Positions 61,561-64,000 of a stretch of 64,000 nucleotides of DNA are shown piece by piece. Under the pieces are notes generated by a model. The model did no database searches, had not been told where the DNA came from, and saw nothing but the letters and a program-made list of their open reading frames with translations. Source of the stretch: Bacteroidota bacterium (GTDB lineage Bacteria; Bacteroidota; Rhodothermia; JANXDC01); the NCBI GenBank assembly GCA_025059945.1, contig JANXDC010000005.1, forward strand, positions 62,001 to 126,000, in the 5' to 3' direction. Both the position numbers and the translations under genes were made by a program. Numbering within the stretch: position 1 is the stretch's first letter; each line of letters begins with the position of its first letter.

Positions 61561-62948
61561 AGAGATCCCCGAAAAAGGCGCTCGCGCACAAGGTTCGCCA
61601 GCCAGAGCAAGACGCACCAAGCCAGGCCCGCGTACAGGGGCTCAATACCCCCCCAGTAACCCTCTGGCCTTCGGGCTAGCGCCATCCAAAGCAGCGCGCA
61701 AAGTGGGCCGCCTATGAGCATTCCAAGCGCGATCATCCGAGAAGGACGCCAACGCGCAGCATAGGCCCCCAGCGTAGGCAGAAGCAGCCCCGGAATCATG
61801 AGCGTGCCCAGCGTATACCAAATCGCGATCACCCCGGGGGCCCATAGCGCGATCAGAAGCGCAAGCAAAAGCGTGGCCAGCAGGCCCACCCGAACATACG
61901 TGCCAGCAGGCCATCGGGCATGCCAACGGCCCAAGACTTCAAAACCGAGCATCTGCGCCGAAAGCAACAGGTAACTGTCCACCGTGGACATGATCGTGGC
62001 CAATAGACCCACCCAGAAGAGCCCCTTTAGCCCCGGCGGTAGGGCCTGTTCGGCTAAGGCGGGATAAGCCAAGGCGGGATGCGCTAGCTCCCTCAGAAGG
62101 GCGCGTGCGTACAAACCGGCCGCGGTGGTGAGAGCATCGAAGAGAACCCAGAACAGCACCGCGCCCAAAATGCCCTTTCGGGCCGTCTCGGGAGAGCGAG
62201 CGGCCAAAACGCGCTGATGAAAGCCCGGATCTACGAACGTCCACAGGGCCACGAAAAACCAGACAAGCACATACCCTAAACCCTGCCCGCCGTCCCAGGA
62301 CCAGTGGCTCGGGGGCAGGGCCGAGCGCAGAAACGCCCACCCTCCGTACTGCAGCACAAGCCAAGGCACGATAAGGCCAAAGCCTAGGTACATGAGCCCG
62401 AACTGCCACGCGTCGGTGCGCACCACAGCCCGGAAACCGCCCGTCCACACGTACGCCCCCGAGGCCACAGCCCCCAAAAGAAGCGCCCACACGAAGGGCA
62501 GCCCGGTTGCCGCCTGCACCAGCAGGCCCAACATATACACGTACGGCGCGGGGCTAGCCAGCACGGCGCTCCAGAGGGCGCCCAGAAGACCTGCCCACGG
62601 TCCATAGACGGCTCGCAGCCGATCGGGCACGGAAAGGGCCCCGCTGCGCCGGATGGGCTCAGCCCAAAACAAGGCGAAAAGCAGGGCGAACACGTAGTAG
62701 GGTAACCCGAAAACGAGCCACTGGGAGATGCCGTACCGGTAAGCGTACTCCCCCACCCCCAGGATGCCCCCATACCAGGTGGAGACAAGCGTGGCCACGA
62801 AAGCAGGGGCCGTAAGCGCGCGCCCGGCTAGCAGAAAATCCTCGGCTGCTTGACTTCGGGCGCGCGCCCTCCAGAACCCCCGGTAGAGGACCCACAGCGC
62901 GTAGGCGCCCACAAGCGCCCAGTCGATCAGGTGCAACCGGAAAGGCAT
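61557..62948 (-). CDS. Sodium:solute symporter family transporter
   Basis: A 463-residue SSS-family permease with about 12 to 13 membrane helices. Typical stretches are FLLAGRALTAPAFVATLVST near residue 40, the helix with GGFRAVVRTDAWQFGLMYL, and LFWVGLLATIMSTVDSYLLL near 310. Substrate cannot be told from the sequence: relatives carry sugars, proline or pantothenate. Its start overlaps the thiamine pyrophosphokinase stop region by 22 bases, and a TonB receptor precedes both, so thiamine uptake is a reasonable inference. Confidence 0.85.
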   Translation of the reverse strand: MPFRLHLIDWALVGAYALWVLYRGFWRARARSQAAEDFLLAGRALTAPAFVATLVSTWYGGILGVGEYAYRYGISQWLVFGLPYYVFALLFALFWAEPIRRSGALSVPDRLRAVYGPWAGLLGALWSAVLASPAPYVYMLGLLVQAATGLPFVWALLLGAVASGAYVWTGGFRAVVRTDAWQFGLMYLGFGLIVPWLVLQYGGWAFLRSALPPSHWSWDGGQGLGYVLVWFFVALWTFVDPGFHQRVLAARSPETARKGILGAVLFWVLFDALTTAAGLYARALLRELAHPALAYPALAEQALPPGLKGLFWVGLLATIMSTVDSYLLLSAQMLGFEVLGRWHARWPAGTYVRVGLLATLLLALLIALWAPGVIAIWYTLGTLMIPGLLLPTLGAYAARWRPSRMIALGMLIGGPLCALLWMALARRPEGYWGGIEPLYAGLAWCVLLWLANLVRERLFRGSL

Positions 62949-63616
62949 CGCAGCTGGGGCTCCAGGCGGGCCCCCGACCGAAACCCCGCTCGGCTCGGGT
63001 GGGTGATGAGGATCAGCAGATCACCTCGCTCCAGGCGCACGCGTGCAGGACGGGCGCTAAGCTCGTTTGAGGATCCATCGCGCACCCCGTTCTCCAGCGC
63101 CTCCCCTCTTAAAGCCCATCGCAAGCCCTCGGTCCAGATCCCTTCGGCGCGTCCGGACAGCGGGAAAAGGGACACGGGAAGCCCCACCGGGCCGTCGAAG
63201 ATGAGCTCCTGTCCCCCTCGGATAAGCTCGATGCGATGGTCTTCGTCCTCTAACCAGATCCGTTCAAAACGCGGCTGAAAGCGCCGCATCACGGACAGGT
63301 TCTTGAGCGTGTGATCCAGACGCCGGCCTGTGGCGCCGAGCACGACAACCTGTTGGACCCCCTGGCTGAGGACCCAGGCCAGGGCTTTTTCCAGATCGTT
63401 CGTCTCCTGGTCTGGGTCCCGCACCAGAAGCGTCCTGCCCTCGAACTCGCCTTGGTAGCTGTCCATGTCTCCGATGATCGCATCCGGAACTAGACCCCAG
63501 CGCGCCGCCAGGCGAGCTGCGCCGTCTGTGACGACAAAACAGCCCGAGCGTCGCAAATGCCCCCGCAGGCGGCGCTTGCGGGGGGGCTGTCCATCGGCCA
63601 GCACCAGCGCGCGCAT
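62927..63616 (-). CDS. Thiamine pyrophosphokinase
   Basis: A 229-residue enzyme of the Thi80/TPK family that makes thiamine diphosphate directly from thiamine and ATP. Signature motifs are AIIGDMDSYQGEF near residues 47-58, DQETNDLEKALAW near 69-81, and VLGATGRRLDHTLKNL near 94-109. A C-terminal beta domain binds the thiamine. It is used for salvage of imported thiamine. It starts six bases after the TonB receptor stop and overlaps the symporter by 22 bases. Confidence 0.92.
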   Translation of the reverse strand: MRALVLADGQPPRKRRLRGHLRRSGCFVVTDGAARLAARWGLVPDAIIGDMDSYQGEFEGRTLLVRDPDQETNDLEKALAWVLSQGVQQVVVLGATGRRLDHTLKNLSVMRRFQPRFERIWLEDEDHRIELIRGGQELIFDGPVGLPVSLFPLSGRAEGIWTEGLRWALRGEALENGVRDGSSNELSARPARVRLERGDLLILITHPSRAGFRSGARLEPQLRCLSGCT

Positions 63617-63622
63617 GGCCCT

Positions 63623-64000
63623 CTATAACTCCAGCTTCAGCCCCGCGTATACGGCGCGCGGCGCGGCCGGGAAGAAGTTGTCCGCCCCGAAGCCCGTCGT
63701 CAGGTAGCGCCGGTTTGTGAGGTTGCTCACCTCCAGGTTCAGGCGCGCGCTCAGGCGATCGGCCCACCGCAGCCGATAGGTCAGTCGGGCGTCCGCAACC
63801 GCATAGGCCTCTACGTAACGGGCCGGATCCCGGGATCCTGAATTATCCGTATGATGGGGCCCTACGTGCCGGGCTAGCAGCTCCAACTCCCAAGGGCCGC
63901 GCTGATAGCGCAAGGTGAGGTTGGCCAGCCGCTCCGGGGCGCTAGCGATCGGGTTGCCGTCGCGCTTTTGAGGCTGGGCTTGGTCGTCGTATTCCGTAAA
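63623..64000 (-). CDS. TonB-dependent receptor, C-terminal part
   Basis: The frame is open to the window end on the minus strand and gives the last 125 residues of a TonB-dependent receptor. ASAPERLANLTLRYQRGPWE is the usual start of the final barrel strands, NLEVSNLTNRRYLTTGFG is the conserved 'NLTNRRY' segment, and the chain ends AVYAGLKLEL, a barrel-closing strand. Plug and TonB box are outside. It is followed by thiamine pyrophosphokinase and a symporter, so its ligand may be thiamine. Confidence 0.85.
   Translation of the reverse strand, partial: FTEYDDQAQPQKRDGNPIASAPERLANLTLRYQRGPWELELLARHVGPHHTDNSGSRDPARYVEAYAVADARLTYRLRWADRLSARLNLEVSNLTNRRYLTTGFGADNFFPAAPRAVYAGLKLEL

Noticed and set aside
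62900-64000. A TPP riboswitch near thiamine pyrophosphokinase.
   Set aside because: Only six bases separate the kinase from the receptor gene; any riboswitch would be upstream of the receptor, outside the window.

Overview
The window is a gene-dense, GC-rich bacterial chromosome segment. I see no insertion sequences, prophage or CRISPR array, and no gene-free stretch longer than about 300 bases. Several protein families largely confined to Bacteroidota are present: DUF3822, DUF4292, DUF4783, DUF4837, the DUF5103/type IX secretion plug family and a conserved one-TM partner of DUF3822. There are also a BamD-like lipoprotein, an Omp85 barrel and a TonB receptor, so the cell has an outer membrane. 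Promoters follow the Bacteroidota pattern (TTG, about 20-21 nt, TAnnTTTG or TAnnTTCG). Together with the high GC this suggests a deep-branching Bacteroidota/Rhodothermota (Rhodothermia-like) organism; that placement is inference from gene content.

Layout. 1-9.4 kb: a divergent nfu-like/yraN pair, rsmE, a periplasmic TPR-CHAT protein, an alpha/beta hydrolase paired with a membrane-fused Mur ligase, tRNA-Pro, and a short Bat cluster (DUF58, BatD-like, BatA). 9.4-15 kb: coaD, rsmD, DUF3822 and its partner, an orphan ABC ATPase, and uvrB. 15-26.4 kb: a long minus-strand run (DUF4198-like, nucleotidyltransferase, mutS2, 2-hydroxyacid dehydrogenase, DUF4783, a giant 13-TM histidine kinase, hotdog thioesterase, PLD). 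26.5-29 kb: DUF4292 lipoprotein, EnvC-like protein with a degenerate LytM domain, mobA. 29-36.7 kb (minus): nadD, bamD, amidohydrolase, then holB-ricT-dapF-DUF5103. 36.8-43.2 kb: rsmI, lnt, thiI, quinone oxidoreductase, a BP74-like lipoprotein and a large hypothetical. 43.3-43.6 kb: tRNA-Arg and tRNA-Leu.

43.6-54.4 kb contains the most informative locus. It is a complete tryptophan operon in the order leader-trpE-trpS-trpG-trpD-trpC-trpF-trpB-trpA, continuing through overlapping frames into a DUF4837 lipoprotein and hisG. The leader carries an unannotated 27-residue peptide with Trp codons at positions 11-13 and 15, an antiterminator arm and a perfect intrinsic terminator. This is a classical ribosome-mediated attenuator. 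Because trpS sits inside the controlled operon, the switch senses charged tRNA-Trp and can adjust both the amino-acid supply and the charging enzyme.

54.4-64 kb: a zinc-ribbon protein, an AtuA-related protein, tRNA-Ser, an intact M23 peptidase, an Omp85 protein, a cNMP-binding protein, rlmD, rsmA, and a minus-strand TonB receptor/thiamine pyrophosphokinase/SSS symporter cluster that looks like a thiamine uptake unit and runs off the window end.
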